A model generated the notes under the pieces. It saw only the letters and a program-made list of their open reading frames with translations, was not told the DNA's origin and ran no database searches. A program made the position numbers and the translations under genes. A DNA stretch of 64,000 nucleotides, taken from Symsagittifera roscoffensis (Eukaryota > Xenacoelomorpha > Acoela > Convolutidae). This document shows, piece by piece, positions 29,371-41,003 of this stretch. The stretch is taken from positions 62,544,386 through 62,608,385 of the forward strand of contig NC_087062.1 in NCBI RefSeq assembly GCF_963678635.1. Direction: 5' to 3'. Each line of letters opens with the position of its first letter. The stretch's first letter is position 1.

Positions 29371-30460
29371 TCAAGATTACAGCCGTGATAGAGCTAAAGT
29401 TGTACCCAGAGGAGCTTCGCACAGCCCGGACATCCCTTGTAAATTCAAGCCTCTCTTTGATGTGGGCGCTCGTAAAGCAGACAGTCAACCATACAAGGCA
29501 CTGGAGAACCTTGCAAACGCGGCTAATATCTGGAAGCAGTGGAAACGGAATGCGCCTCCGCAGCAGGGATAAGAGCTCCTCCGCAATTTAGCTGCTCGTA
29601 ATAGTGACCTTGCAAACTCGCTGAAATTGGGGATCACAAATGGGACACTGCGCTTCTATGACAACGTTCGAGACACGTCAGCACCAGCACTCTCGCATTC
29701 CCAGCGTATGAACGTGTCGTCCTCATCGAGGCCGAAAAGACTCTCAAAAACACGTAAATTAGAAAAACTAGTTTTGCAAGATCCTTAAAGAGTCAAAATC
29801 TTTCGAAAAAATCTTGATCGAAAATCGGGAAAGCCTCTATTCAAGCTAGCTAAAGTCAAGATCACTCGTGTTACGGACCATACTTACATTACTGACAAAG
29901 GGTGAGTCTATCGGAAAAATCAATTAAGTCTAAGATATAATTCTAACCACCCTAAGTTTTCAGCTACGCCTGGTTCGGTGGGAGAACAATTAAAGAGACG
30001 AATTGCTCCTCGGCCTCAATCTCAGCCCTCTACTTCTCCAGTTCAGAGGCAAATCAGCGAACCTTCTAAGTGCAAGGTGATTGATCTGACGGCAGAGTCA
30101 TCAAGTGAGGACTCATTAATCACTGGACCTCAGCTTGAGTTGGTGGAGGCACCCGTTACTGCGCCTCAAGGATTGGCTTCCGCGGATGTTACATCAAAGG
30201 TAACGATTGTACAACCTCCGACGAGCCCCACCTCGTCATCATCCACAGGAGTTTTAGCAACGCCTCATGATTCGTCCACTACACTAATGCCACAGACTTC
30301 AGGAGACCCCCCACAAGTTGCAGTTCAGTGCCCGGTGGCTACCGATGATGCGGAGGATAGCGATCAAACCGCTCAAGCCAAGAGTGATTCCACCCGATCT
30401 TCTGGACAGTCAAAGAAACCGACGAGGTTTTTTCGGCAATCCTCTTCGCCATTCGGTTAA
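29371..30460 (+). pseudogene. Integrase C-terminal region and long tail of element 2
   Basis: Pieces in shifting frames cover the region after the core. KVKITRVTDHTYITDKG followed, after an in-frame TGA at 29903-29905, by VYRKNQLSLRYNSNHPKF is a typical integrase C-terminal module. The tail continues to a TAA at 30460 and is Ser/Thr/Pro-rich. It contains KVIDLTAESSSEDS at about 30074-30115, which has the form of a SUMO-interacting motif (hydrophobic core followed by acidic/Ser residues). The apparent GTG start at 29978 is not a real start; the frame runs in from upstream. Confidence 0.6.
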
Positions 30461-30790
30461 GAGCGTTACCGAATCCGCACCTGCTGAGCCTTCATGACAA
30501 CTACCAGTCCCATAACAGTCGATTACTACACCTTTCGCCCGGATTGTCCGAAAAGGATCTCAGTTGCCTTTTCCGAAAACTAAAGACCAAACTACTCCGT
30601 TTAAGAGAATCAGAATCGACGAACAAGAGAATAATCTTTAAACTTAAAACTTACATAAAACTTTGTTCTATCTGGTTTTCTAATTTTGCTTAAACCAACT
30701 GATTAACGTGTGCTATAGTATATTCCTCATCATTCTGCTTTATACATGCCAAAATTTATACTGTGCTAAATTTTCTTCAAGAGGGGGAAA
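30461..30790 (+). other. 3' untranslated end and purine tract of element 2
   Basis: There is no ORF beyond 30460. The interval ends in AAGAGGGGGAAA directly before the 3' LTR, a good polypurine tract for plus-strand priming. Confidence 0.7.
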
Positions 30791-31129
30791 TGTCATGAGG
30801 CGACCTTCGGTACCTCACTCTATTCTATTTACTTATGTATGTCTTATATAACTATGTCTTAATTATCTACTTATAGTGCAGTAATTTTACTCAAGGACAA
30901 ATCTCACCGGCCTAATCGTTTGTCACTTGAGAATGTGAAACGGCCAGTTGCGAAAGCCTGATGTGTGAAATCTAGTTGAAAAACATTCGTGTGAACCTAA
31001 TCAATCTATTCAGTCTGGAAACGTTAATTCTATATCCATTATTCTATTCTATTTATTTATATATCATATTTAATTCAGCATTCGGTTTTTATAAACAAGT
31101 TTTCCCTACACCAACTGAGGGAAATCTCA
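30791..31129 (+). repeat. 3' LTR of element 2
   Basis: Starts TGTCATGAGG, ends ATCTCA, followed by ATGAG. Compared with the 5' LTR it carries an extra block near 30930 (GTCACTTGAGAATGTGAA) and scattered substitutions. Confidence 0.88.
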
Positions 31130-31192
31130 ATGAGAACTACGAAACAGCCTTATATTGTGTCGTTTCGTTTTAGCTGGACTGATAATCATTGA

Positions 31193-31584
31193 GATCGATA
31201 GAAATACACCCTCCTTGAAAAGAGAGCACACAAGCGGGAGCTACAAGATAACGCACAAGACGGTTATCTGGATGTGAGTATGAGCAGTTCCTAATCCTCA
31301 ACGAATTCAGAATACAACGTTTCCCTCGCAACAACTAGTACAATCATTAGGACTCTCACTTAAACCAGACCCTCAGGCGACTCATTTCTTGATGTTACTT
31401 TTATAGGAACACCACGGATCGCAAAAACGTGGAACCTTACTTTAACCTCATCAACGAAAACACCATGAATTCCTCAGATTTAAAATCTTCCTAAAGGACA
31501 CTATCTTCGTGAATCGGATCGTGCTTTCAAAGATAAACTGTTTCCAGACTTGACAAAGCTTTCGTAAAATCGGCACCCATTGCG
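31193..31584. other. Gene-free flank
   Basis: Nothing recognised between the end of the interrupted spliced frame (TGA at 31190-31192) and the start of the minus-strand gypsy cluster. Confidence 0.35.
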
Positions 31585-32970
31585 CAGAGCACAATTAGCC
31601 TGACGAGTTTAGCGGAAAAAGAAAGATGTCTATTTAAAAAGACAACTTCTGAGGCAGTCCAATGAACGATTCTTTGCCAAAAACCCACTACTTCCCATTC
31701 CCAGAGTCACCCCAGGATTCATCATGTTCCTCCTTTCTTCTAGTCGAAGGTTTTTGGGATTTCCCCAGCAAACAAACGACGATTGTTTACAGCTTAAATT
31801 GTTTTTTGAAACTCAGTTATGAAAAACAACCAGCAAAATTTTGCACAAGATTTGATAGGACAAGATAGTTGAAAGATTGCAGTGGTATCTTGCGGCAAAA
31901 AAGTAACTGGAAAAAAAACTTGTAAAGCCAGACAGCTCGCTAAAATGAAGAGGGACGACCATTAGTTCACAACATTTGACAATTTGTGAAACTTAATACG
32001 GTATTTTATAGTAAGTTTTTAGCTTTTTGGTTTTGTAAAAAATTCTCGTTGTTTTAAATTTTAATAGCTTTAAGGAACATCATGACTGAAACTATTTTAA
32101 ATGTTGGAAGCTATATGATTGATCAAAATATTATAACTAGCTTAGCTATTGGTCCAATAATTTTGGCACAAAATTGTTTGATTTTACTATTCTGTTTGCT
32201 TATATTTTTGCCCTCAAGACACTTTTTCATTTCACGTTTTTATGAAAAAAGCCCGATTTTGCCAAAACCGACGCATCGGTATCTAATAAGTACAAACATT
32301 TTTTGTTGGCATGCCCCGTACCGGAGCTTCCCACAATTCTTTTTTTATTCTCTCGAATGCTTCTTCTTGCTCCATGTGAATTTTTCGCCTTTGTGCCGTA
32401 TCAGTTGTTGCATCGGCTATACTTTGTCGGCATAGCCCTTGATGATTTGCCTGCACTAGTTTGTGAAACCAAGGAAGCTCATCAGTTGAAGTTCTGTGGT
32501 TCTTGATTTCCATGTGAGGACAGCCTCCACAGCGTCTTGGTTTGTTCTTATGCCAGAAATTTTATCGAGTCTTTTAAGATTTCAAAATTCGATGTTTTCC
32601 TTTTTAGACCCACTCTTTTCATGCAGGCAAACACCTCATAGACGGTCGAGTTGATCCTCGAGTCTGAGTGTTGTTATTAATACGTCGTCCATGAGTCAGT
32701 CGGTAATATTCTGAAGTTTGACCTTGAGATGAAAATTTAACCTTGATTTTGAGGACAAAGGTAATTTTTCAAAAACTCAAAATGACCATGTCATGCTCAA
32801 GTTTCTCGCAACAACTGAAAATCAGAAGTTATTTTTATCAGAAGATTCGAGATATAATTGCGGGAAAGTTGACAGAAATCACTAGAGTAAAACTGCTATT
32901 CGCATTTTTACCAGAATCTGTACGAGTAGAGCCGACTTTTTCTCGACAGAGTTCAGAAAGAAGTGCAATC

Positions 32971-33005
<35 letters not shown>

Positions 33006-36000
33006 AAGAGAGAAATCTTGACTGGTAAGGTGGACAGCTGAAGCCGCCCAATGGTCCGGAGGACAAATTTACTTGAGCCAAACTTATATAATTAAGACTT
33101 CCTCTAGAGTCATCTTAGTTACGTTATTTACTTGAATCTAGAACGAGTCAGTGTGTGAGTGCTGAAATAAATTTCCTAAGTGCTTTTTATGTGATTATGT
33201 TCAGATAAGGCCAGTTTTAGGTTGATCCATCTGAGATGGATCAAAGGTTCACTGTCTAATAAAAACTAATGGTATACTAGATCTTCCAACTATGTTTTTA
33301 GTGACGTTCGTGTGTTTTGGGTATTTAGAGAGCTAGCCATGGGGGCGCTCTTATTTCTAGAGTGGGGGTATTTTGGTAGTGGCCTTCAAGCGGTAACACG
33401 ATTTTTAGTCTCAAGTCTTCCACGAACGGTATTGGCTCCGGCTGAATGAAGTATAAAAGCACAAGAGATAGTTTCCCGGAGCCTTGAGCCAATGGTTCTA
33501 GGGCCTGTTTTTCTTGACCTCATATGTGACATAAGAAGGCGACTGTTACATGTTACACCACGTAACATAATATCTAGTTCCCTGTTTCTTCGTAACTCTT
33601 GTCGATGCATGTGCCTATTAGTCTCTGAAAAATGGCTGATGCATTGCATAGATCAAACGGCATTCGTGGTTTCCATTGAAACAACCCTAGCTCACAAGCG
33701 AACCTAGTCTTCTCTTGATCCTGTTTTCTAAGTGGCAACTGCTAAAATGCTGATCTCAAATCAAGGTTGAAAGCTTTTGCGTCCCTTGGTTTCGATACGT
33801 GCTCATCTATCGTTGGAATTGGATAAGCATTCTTCACCGTGATAGCGCTCAAATCAAAATATTGAAGATCACAACAGAACCCCAAATGATCCCTTTTTTA
33901 ACAACCAATACTCCACACAACCACGGTGACTTGGATGGTTCTATCGTGTCAAACTCTAGTAACGTTTCTATTTTTTTTCTACGTGTATCTGATTTGCTTG
34001 GGGTCCTTCTCCTCGCGCCCTCCCTATATGGTATGGCCGGTTCCTTTAGTTCTACCTCAAATTCGAAAAAATGCAACACCCAATACTAGCCTTGAGTTTT
34101 TTAAAACATTCATAATTGCGATCTAAAATAACCTTGATGGGCTTCAGCTGTTCTTCTGAAGTCTTTGTTTGCCTGCATTCTTCCCCCTTAAAAGTTCTAC
34201 CTCTGGTAGTATCGGTATATCCCTATCCAATTCTTCAGGTGTCTGTCTTTCTGAAAACTTGAACAGCTCGAGAGTCCATTGTCTGTCTCAGACTTAAAAC
34301 AATTGATTTTTTTCTTTTTCTTGGTAGAATCTTTTTTTTCTTCAGTCGGTTCAAAATAATTTTTTTTCTGAATGATTTGGAAAATCAAGAATTTGATGTT
34401 GTTCAATATTTTCAACCAACTCGTATTTTCAACCAAATCGAGTCTTTTAGGATTTCAAAATCCGATGTTTTCCTATTTAGACCCACTCTTTTCATGAAAG
34501 CAAACACCTCATAGACGATATTTAATAGTAAGTTTTTTGCTTTTTGGTTTTGTATAGATTTCTGGTTGTTTTAAAGTTTAATAGCTCTAAGGAACATCTT
34601 GATTGAAACTATTTTAAATGTTGGAAGCTATATGATTGATCAAGTTATTATAACTAGTTTAGCTATTGGTCCAATAATTTTGATACAAAATTTTTTGATT
34701 TTACTTTTCTGTTTGCTTATATTTTTGCCCTCAAGACATTTTTTCATTCCACGTTTACTTTTTATGAAAAAAGCCCGATTTTGCCAAAACCGACGCATCT
34801 GTATCTAATAAGAACAAACATGCAGGCAAACACCTCATAGGGATATACCGATACTACCTCTGGTAGTATCGGTATATCCCTATCTAATTCGACGGGTGTC
34901 TGTCTTTCTGAAAACTTGAACAGCTCGAGAGTCCATTGTCTGTCTCAGACTTAAAAGAATTGATTTATCTCTTTTTCTTGGTAGAATGTTTTTTTTCGTC
35001 AGTCGGTTCAAAATACTTTTTTTCTGAATGATTTGGAAAATCAAGAATTTGATGTTGTTCAATATTTTCAACCAACTCGTATTTAAATTTCACTGGCAGT
35101 GGATATCCAAGCTACCTCCCTCTTTGTACTGTGAACGAAATATCAAGAGTACTCAACGACATACTATTGCAGAGAACCCTCTTGTTGATTGAGAAGGATC
35201 TTTCTAACACGGCAACCCATTGAGTCCTAGGGTTTGGAGCAAGGCGTACCTATTTAGTTTAAATGAAATCTTTTCAACTTTCTCTTTTTCTTTCCTATGC
35301 TTGCTATTGCGGCCTTGTTAGCTTTCAATTTTTATTGAAGAAAATCCGAATTCTCCCCTCCTGTATCTTTATCACGTTTATCGGTGTTGTTACGTAGTTC
35401 TTTTCTGGATTGAGGATTCTGAATATCGCGTTGTTTAGGTTGATGGTCATGTCAAATATTTCTAATTAAATATCTTCCAAGGATGAATTGATGTGATTCA
35501 TCTAGATTGTCTACTACCAGGAAACTCATCCAAAGATTTTGCCCCAATTACAAGCCACAATAGGGGTTCTGCTGAGTAGCTTTAGCGCACATTTGCTCGC
35601 GCGGATCTACGTCTGCTAAAATTGATCAAGTCCTCTGTTTTTTATTCCATTTCCGACCTTGTTGCTGCTCCTGTATCTAATAGTCCTTTTATTTTTTTTC
35701 TGTTCCATTGATGCCCAGTAGGTGGATTGACAGATATGCTTTCGTACCAAGCTGCATTGCATTTTCCTCGAGCATCGCGCAATTTCAGCTTGCCCTCACC
35801 TTCAGCTCCCCCATTCCTACAAAAATTTGTCCAGCCAAGTCGTTTCTGCCATTTATCATTGTCTGTTGAGAACGTGTAAGTGCCATCAGTATTTAGTATG
35901 ACCTGGTTATCTTGTTCATTCGTCTTTTGCTCTTGTTTTCTTGCCTCCGTTTCTGCTCGATCTCTTGTGTTGCTAGATCCTGCATTACTTTTTCGATCCA

Positions 36001-37790
36001 ATCTGCTGCAATTATCTGATAGCTAATTTCTGGTTTCCTCTCCTCAAATTCATGTGCTCCATTGTCCTGATCTTTTTGTTTTGCAAGGATTCACTACTTT
36101 GTTTTACAGATAATTGTTTTAATCGTTGCGTGTTGTTCATTTCTCGAATTTTGCACAGCCGCTAACGCTACTTCGTGCTTTGAATGATTTTGGTTCTTAA
36201 ATGGTTCACCAAATGAAGTACAATACAATCGAAAAGGGCCATGCTGGTTTCAAAAGAAACGCCTCGCCCCTCATTTGGTTATCAGGCCGCTGGAGAACTC
36301 GAAGTCGTCCATCTAGCTCAGTTCATCTTCGACAGAGGCACAGCGCAAGCTCTTCATGCCTTGCCTGTATAAGGTGCAGTCCGTTACGTGGTGCAGTCCG
36401 CTACTTGGCTCGTGAGCGACGTTTGTTCACGTCGTCTCCAGGCTTGTACCAATGCCTTTTTGGTCATTTCTTGTCCTGTTTGAAGGCAACGCTCAGCTGA
36501 GATCGAGTGTTTTTTTGGCTTCATCACCACATGCTCTCTAGATTGTGCCTCATCTCTTCTGGAACTGGTTCGTTGTCTCTCGAGAGCGTATAGTAGATAA
36601 ACAGCATGGCTCTCAGATTGTCATTTGTCACTCAATCTACGAATTTGGATGAAATGCTGATGTTTCTTCTGCGTCACTCTTTTGTCTCAAGCTCACTAGA
36701 TCATCAACAAATTGGTCAATTGACTCGTCGTCCTCTTGTCCCTTCTTCTCTACCCTCAATTCTGCTTATTTTCTTCTTTTGTTTAGGACTCTCTTGCTGC
36801 GATGATGATCAATTTTTCCGGAGTGCGTTCAGTTTCTCTTGTATTACAAACACGCTTTTTTGCTTGGTCTGTGCTTCCGATGACCATCCTCGACTCTAAT
36901 TTCATGAATTCTTTTTTAATTTTTTTTGGCGTTTTTTTTTTATTTCATCCATGCTCTCTTTGACTTTTTTCTCCCTCTACTTATCTGCCTATTTTACTAC
37001 TTTTCATCAACTGTGCCACTTTTTCTTCTGCTGCTCTTGCTACTATACAATAGTTACCCTGTCCTTCGCTTTTGTTGTGCCTTTTTTCCCTCTTCAACTC
37101 TTCTCCGTCTTCCTCACCGTGCTTGATTTTCTTCTGTGTCAGGTCCAGCTTTCGCATCAAGTTATTCATTTATATTATCTTCTGGTGTCCGGAAGATCCA
37201 GTCGTTGTGGGAACTGAAGCATCTTGACATTCACTTTTTGTGTTGTCATTTTGTGGTTCGTTCTGTCTGTTGTTGTGTTCAAAAACTTTCCTTCAATCGT
37301 CTTTGATGCGTTCTCTTCTCATTCTCATGCCCTCATGCGAACCATTGTTGTTAACACCGCTTTGAAAATATCTGTGCAGGACGTTTTCTTGAGAAGGCGT
37401 TCATCTTTTTTGTTTCTGATGTATTGCCCTTGGTTCAGTATCGTCGCTTATTGCTGATGAGCTCAACTGAATAATTTGTTTGCTTTTCCGTGTCTACCAT
37501 CGATGTCGTTTCTTTCCCTCTATCTTTCTTCTTTTTTTCAGTGTTTTTAGTGTGATTTGGTGTCTAAAGTCAATCTCTCCATCTTGGCTTCCGTCTCTTC
37601 TTTATGCTGAAGAATGTCTTCAATAACTTTTTCTTTCTCGGTTGTTTCTTTAGTCTTTCTAGTATTCACCATGCTCACTGAAACTTTCTTCTTCCTTAAA
37701 CTGAATGTCTGCAATGGTGATTGTAATTCCTTAGTTCTTGGTTGACGGATTACTTTCATTGAAAAACTCAGCTTCTTTCAGCTAGTGATA
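31585..37790 (-). pseudogene. Dead Ty3/gypsy-type element, cluster copy 1 (most complete)
   Basis: Read on the minus strand: gag-like Lys/Glu-rich frames (about 37750-36200), a protease block LLDTGAATRS near 35660-35682, the start of RT (LKEPAIPYR ... TIEPSKSPW, about 34060-33880), the DLRSAF-stop-QLPL block (33742), a YV-box region with both Asp lost (about 33560), and a connection/RNase H beginning (32513-32283). About 800 bases including a GA microsatellite separate the RT core from the RNase H part, longer than in a functional element. A 600-base piece (34.44-35.08 kb) duplicates the segment beside it. All frames are broken. The block at 31.6-32.2 kb is likely the 3' end or LTR of the element; no matching 5' LTR was found. 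Confidence 0.8.
32973..33014. repeat. GA microsatellite in copy 1
   Basis: A run of GA dinucleotides interrupted only at its end (AAAGAAAGAGAGAAA). Present at the same place in copies 2, 3 and 4. Confidence 0.9.
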
Positions 37791-39519
37791 CTCGAGTCCT
37801 TTTTCATTATTTCCAATCCCCAACCCCATGCGCTAATTATACTTGTTCTCGAGAGTCAATTTTCTGTCTCAGACTCAAATGATTTGATTTTTCTCTTTTT
37901 CATGGTAGAATCTTTATTTTCTTCAGTCAGTTCACTACTTTTTTTTCTGAATGATTTGGAAAATCAAGAATCTGATGTTGTTCAATACTTTCAACCAACT
38001 CGTACTTAAATTTCACTGGCAGTGCATATCCAAGCTTCCTCCCTCTTTGTACTGTGAACGATATATCAAGAGTATTCAACGACATACTATTGCAGAGCAC
38101 AAATATCCTAACGAGTTTAGCGGAAAAAAGAAAGATGTCTATTTAAGAAGACAACTTCTGAGGCAGTCCAATGGACGTTTCTTTGCCAATAACTCACTAC
38201 TTGCCATTCCGAGCCCAAGGGCATAATTCAAGGACCATTTCAGAGTCACCCAGGATTCATCAAGTTCCGTCTTTCTTCTAGTCTAAGGTTTTTGGGATTT
38301 CTCCAGCAAGCAAACGACGATGGTTTGCAGCTTAAATTGTTTTTTTGAAACACAGTTATGAAAAACAACAAACAAAATTTTGCACAAGATGTGATAGGAC
38401 AAAGTAGTTAAAAGATTACAGCGGTATCTTGCAGCAAAAAAATTACTGGAAAAAAACTTGTAAAGCCAGACAGCTCCCTAAAATGAAGAGGGACGACCAT
38501 TAGTTCACAACATTTGACAAATTGTGAAATTAAATACGTATTTTATAGTAAGTTTTTAGCTTTTTGATTTTGTATAAATTTCTGGTTGTTTTAAATTTTA
38601 ACAGCTTTAAAGAACAACTTGACTGAAACTATTTTAAATGTTGGAAGCTATATGATTGATCAAATTATTATAACTTGCTCAGCTATTGGTCCAATAATTT
38701 TGGCTCTAACTTTTTAGGTTTTACTATTCTGGTTACTTATATTTTTACCCTGACGACATTTTTTCATTCCACGTTTACTCTTTATGAAAAAAGCCCGATT
38801 TTGCCATAACCGATGCATCGGTGTCTAATAACTACAAATTTTTTTTTCTGGCATGCCCCGTACCGGAGTTTCCCACAATTCTATTTTGATTCTCTGTAAT
38901 GCTTCTTCTGCGCACTTGCTCCATATGAACTTTTCGCCTTTGTGCCGTATCAATTGTTTCATCGGGTACACTTTGTCGGCATAGCCCTTGATGATTTGCC
39001 TGCAGTAGTTTGTGAAACCAAGGAAGCTCATCAGATGAAGTTCTGAGGTTGTTGATTTCCATGTGAGGACAGCCTCCGCAGCGTCTTGACTTGTTCTTAT
39101 GCCAGAAATTTTATCGAGTCTTTTAGGATTTCAAAATTCGATGTTTTCCTTTTTAAACCCACTCTTTTCATGCAAGCAAACACCTATTGACGTTCGAGTT
39201 GATTGTCGAGTCTGAGTGTTGTTATTAATACGTCGTCCATGAGTCAGTCGGTAATATTCTGAAGTTTGACCTTGAGATGAAAATTTAACCTTGATTTTGA
39301 GGACAAAGGTAATTTTTCAAAAACTCAAAATGACCATGTCATGCTCAAATTTCTCGCAAAAACTGAAAATCAGAAGTTATTTTTTATCAGAATATTCGAG
39401 ATATAATTGCGGGAAAGTTGACAGAAATCACTAGAGTAAAACTGCTATTCGCATTTTTACCAGAATCTGTACGAGTAGAGCTGACTTGTTCTCGACAGAG
39501 TTCAGAAAGAAGTGCAATC

Positions 39520-39572
<53 letters not shown>

Positions 39573-39600
39573 CCTTGACTGGTAAGATGGACAGCTGAAG
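37791..39600 (-). pseudogene. Cluster copy 2 (short fragment)
   Basis: It contains the blocks GGAAAATCAAGAAT (37965) and CACTGGCAGTG (38015), the terminal block (38095-38830), the RNase H start SFLGFTNYCRQIIKGY (39062-38825, minus) and the GA microsatellite (39522-39570). It then breaks off within the next block and the terminal block restarts at 39601. Confidence 0.75.
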
Positions 39601-40952
39601 CAGCCTAAAAACTCACTACTTCCCATTCCGAGCCCAAGGGCATACTTCAAGGACCATTCCAGAGTCACCCAGGATTCATCAATTTCCTTCTTTCTTCTAG
39701 TCGAAGGTTTTTGGTGTTTATCCAGCAAATAAACGACGATTATTTGCAGCTTAAATAGTTTTTTTGAAAAACAGTTATGAAAAACATCAAACAAAATTTT
39801 GCACAAGATTTGATAGGACAAAGTAGTTCAAAGCTTACAGCGGTATCTTGCAGCAAAAAAATAACTGAAAAAAAACTTGTAAAGCCAGACAGCTTGCTAA
39901 AATGAAGAGGGAAGACCGTTAGTTCACAACATTTGACAAATTGTGAAATTAAAAACGTATTTTATAGTAAGTTTTTAGCGCGTTGATTTTGTATAAATTT
40001 CTGGTTGTTTTAAAATTTAACAGCTTTAAGGAACAACTTGACTGAAACTATTTTAAACGTTGGAAGATATATGATTGATCAAATTGTTATAACTTGCTCA
40101 GCTATTGGTCCAATAATTTTGGCGCAAACTTTTTAGGTTTTACTATTCTGGTTGCTTATATTTTTGCCCTCAAGACATTTTTTTATTCCACGTTTACTCT
40201 TTGTGAAAAAAGCCCGATTTTACCATAACCGACGCATCGGTGTCTAATAAGTACAAACCTTTCTTTCTTGGCATGCCCCGTACCGGAGCTTCCCCTAATT
40301 CTATTTTTATTCTCTGTAATGCTTCTTCTGCGCTCTTGCTCCATGTGAGCTTTTAGCCTTTGTGCCGTATCAGTTGTTTCATCGGGTACACTTTGTCGGC
40401 ATAGCCCTTGATGATTTGCCTGCAGTAATTTGTGAAACCAAGGAAGCTCATCAGTTGAAGTTCTGAGGTTGTTGATTTCCATGTGAGGACAGCCTCCACA
40501 GCGTCTTGGTGTGTTCTTATGCCAGAAATTTTATCGAGTCTTTTAGGATTTCAAATTTCGATGTTTTCTATTTTAGACCCGCTCTTTGCATGCAGGCAAA
40601 CACCTCATAGACGTTAGAGTTGATCCTCGAGTCTCAGTGTTGTTATTAATACGTCGTCCATTCGCCAGTCGGTAATATTTTGAAGTTTGACCTTGAAATG
40701 AAAGTTTAACCTTCATTTTGAGGACAAAAGTAATTTTTCAAAAACTCGAAATGACCATGTCATGCTCAAGTTTCTCGCGACAACTGAAAATCAGAAGTAA
40801 ATTTTATCAGAAGATTCAAGATATAATTGCGGGAATGTTGACAGAAGTCACTAGAGTAAAACTGCTATTCGCATTTTTACCAGAATCTTCAGTACGAGTA
40901 GAGCTGACTTGTTCTCGGCAAAGTTCAGAAAGAAGTGCAATCGTAGAGAGAA

Positions 40953-41003
<51 letters not shown>

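Larger units (their letters stand above)
24045..31129 (+). mobile_element. Degenerate Ty3/gypsy LTR retrotransposon (7.1 kb)
   Basis: A complete but inactive element: LTRs of 322 and 339 bp starting TGTCATGAG and ending CTCA, 5-bp duplication, PBS, gag with two zinc knuckles, protease, RT, RNase H, integrase, and a purine tract AAGAGGGGGAAA (about 30779-30790) before the 3' LTR. The LTRs differ by several substitutions and an 18-base insertion in the 3' copy, so it is much older than the giant element. Its coding region has stops and frameshifts throughout. Base composition is more balanced than in the giant element. Confidence 0.92.

Noticed and set aside
29902-29963. GGGTGAGT...TTTTCAG, a possible 62-nt intron in element 2
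   Set aside because: The unspliced frame reads straight through as an integrase C-terminal module (ITDKG-stop-VYRKNQ), with a single TGA as the only break; splicing would destroy the homology.
29978-30460. Separate 160-aa gene starting at GTG
   Set aside because: The frame is continuous with the integrase C-terminal region upstream; it is the polyprotein tail, and GTG is not a likely animal start.
33386-33649. 87-codon minus ORF present in four copies, as a conserved small gene
   Set aside because: It overlaps the RT active-site region in the wrong frame; repetition comes from duplication of the DNA, not from protein conservation.
36201-36500. Plus-strand ORFs repeated through the array (36201, 42697, 46067, 49993, 42363, 45733, 48726 and similar)
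   Set aside because: The recognisable homology (protease, RT, RNase H) is on the minus strand; these are antisense shadows recurring because the DNA is repeated.
39387-39821. Ser/Leu-repeat minus-strand protein (39387-39821, 40816-41067, 44207-44440)
   Set aside because: The SLSLSL run is the translation of the GA microsatellite.
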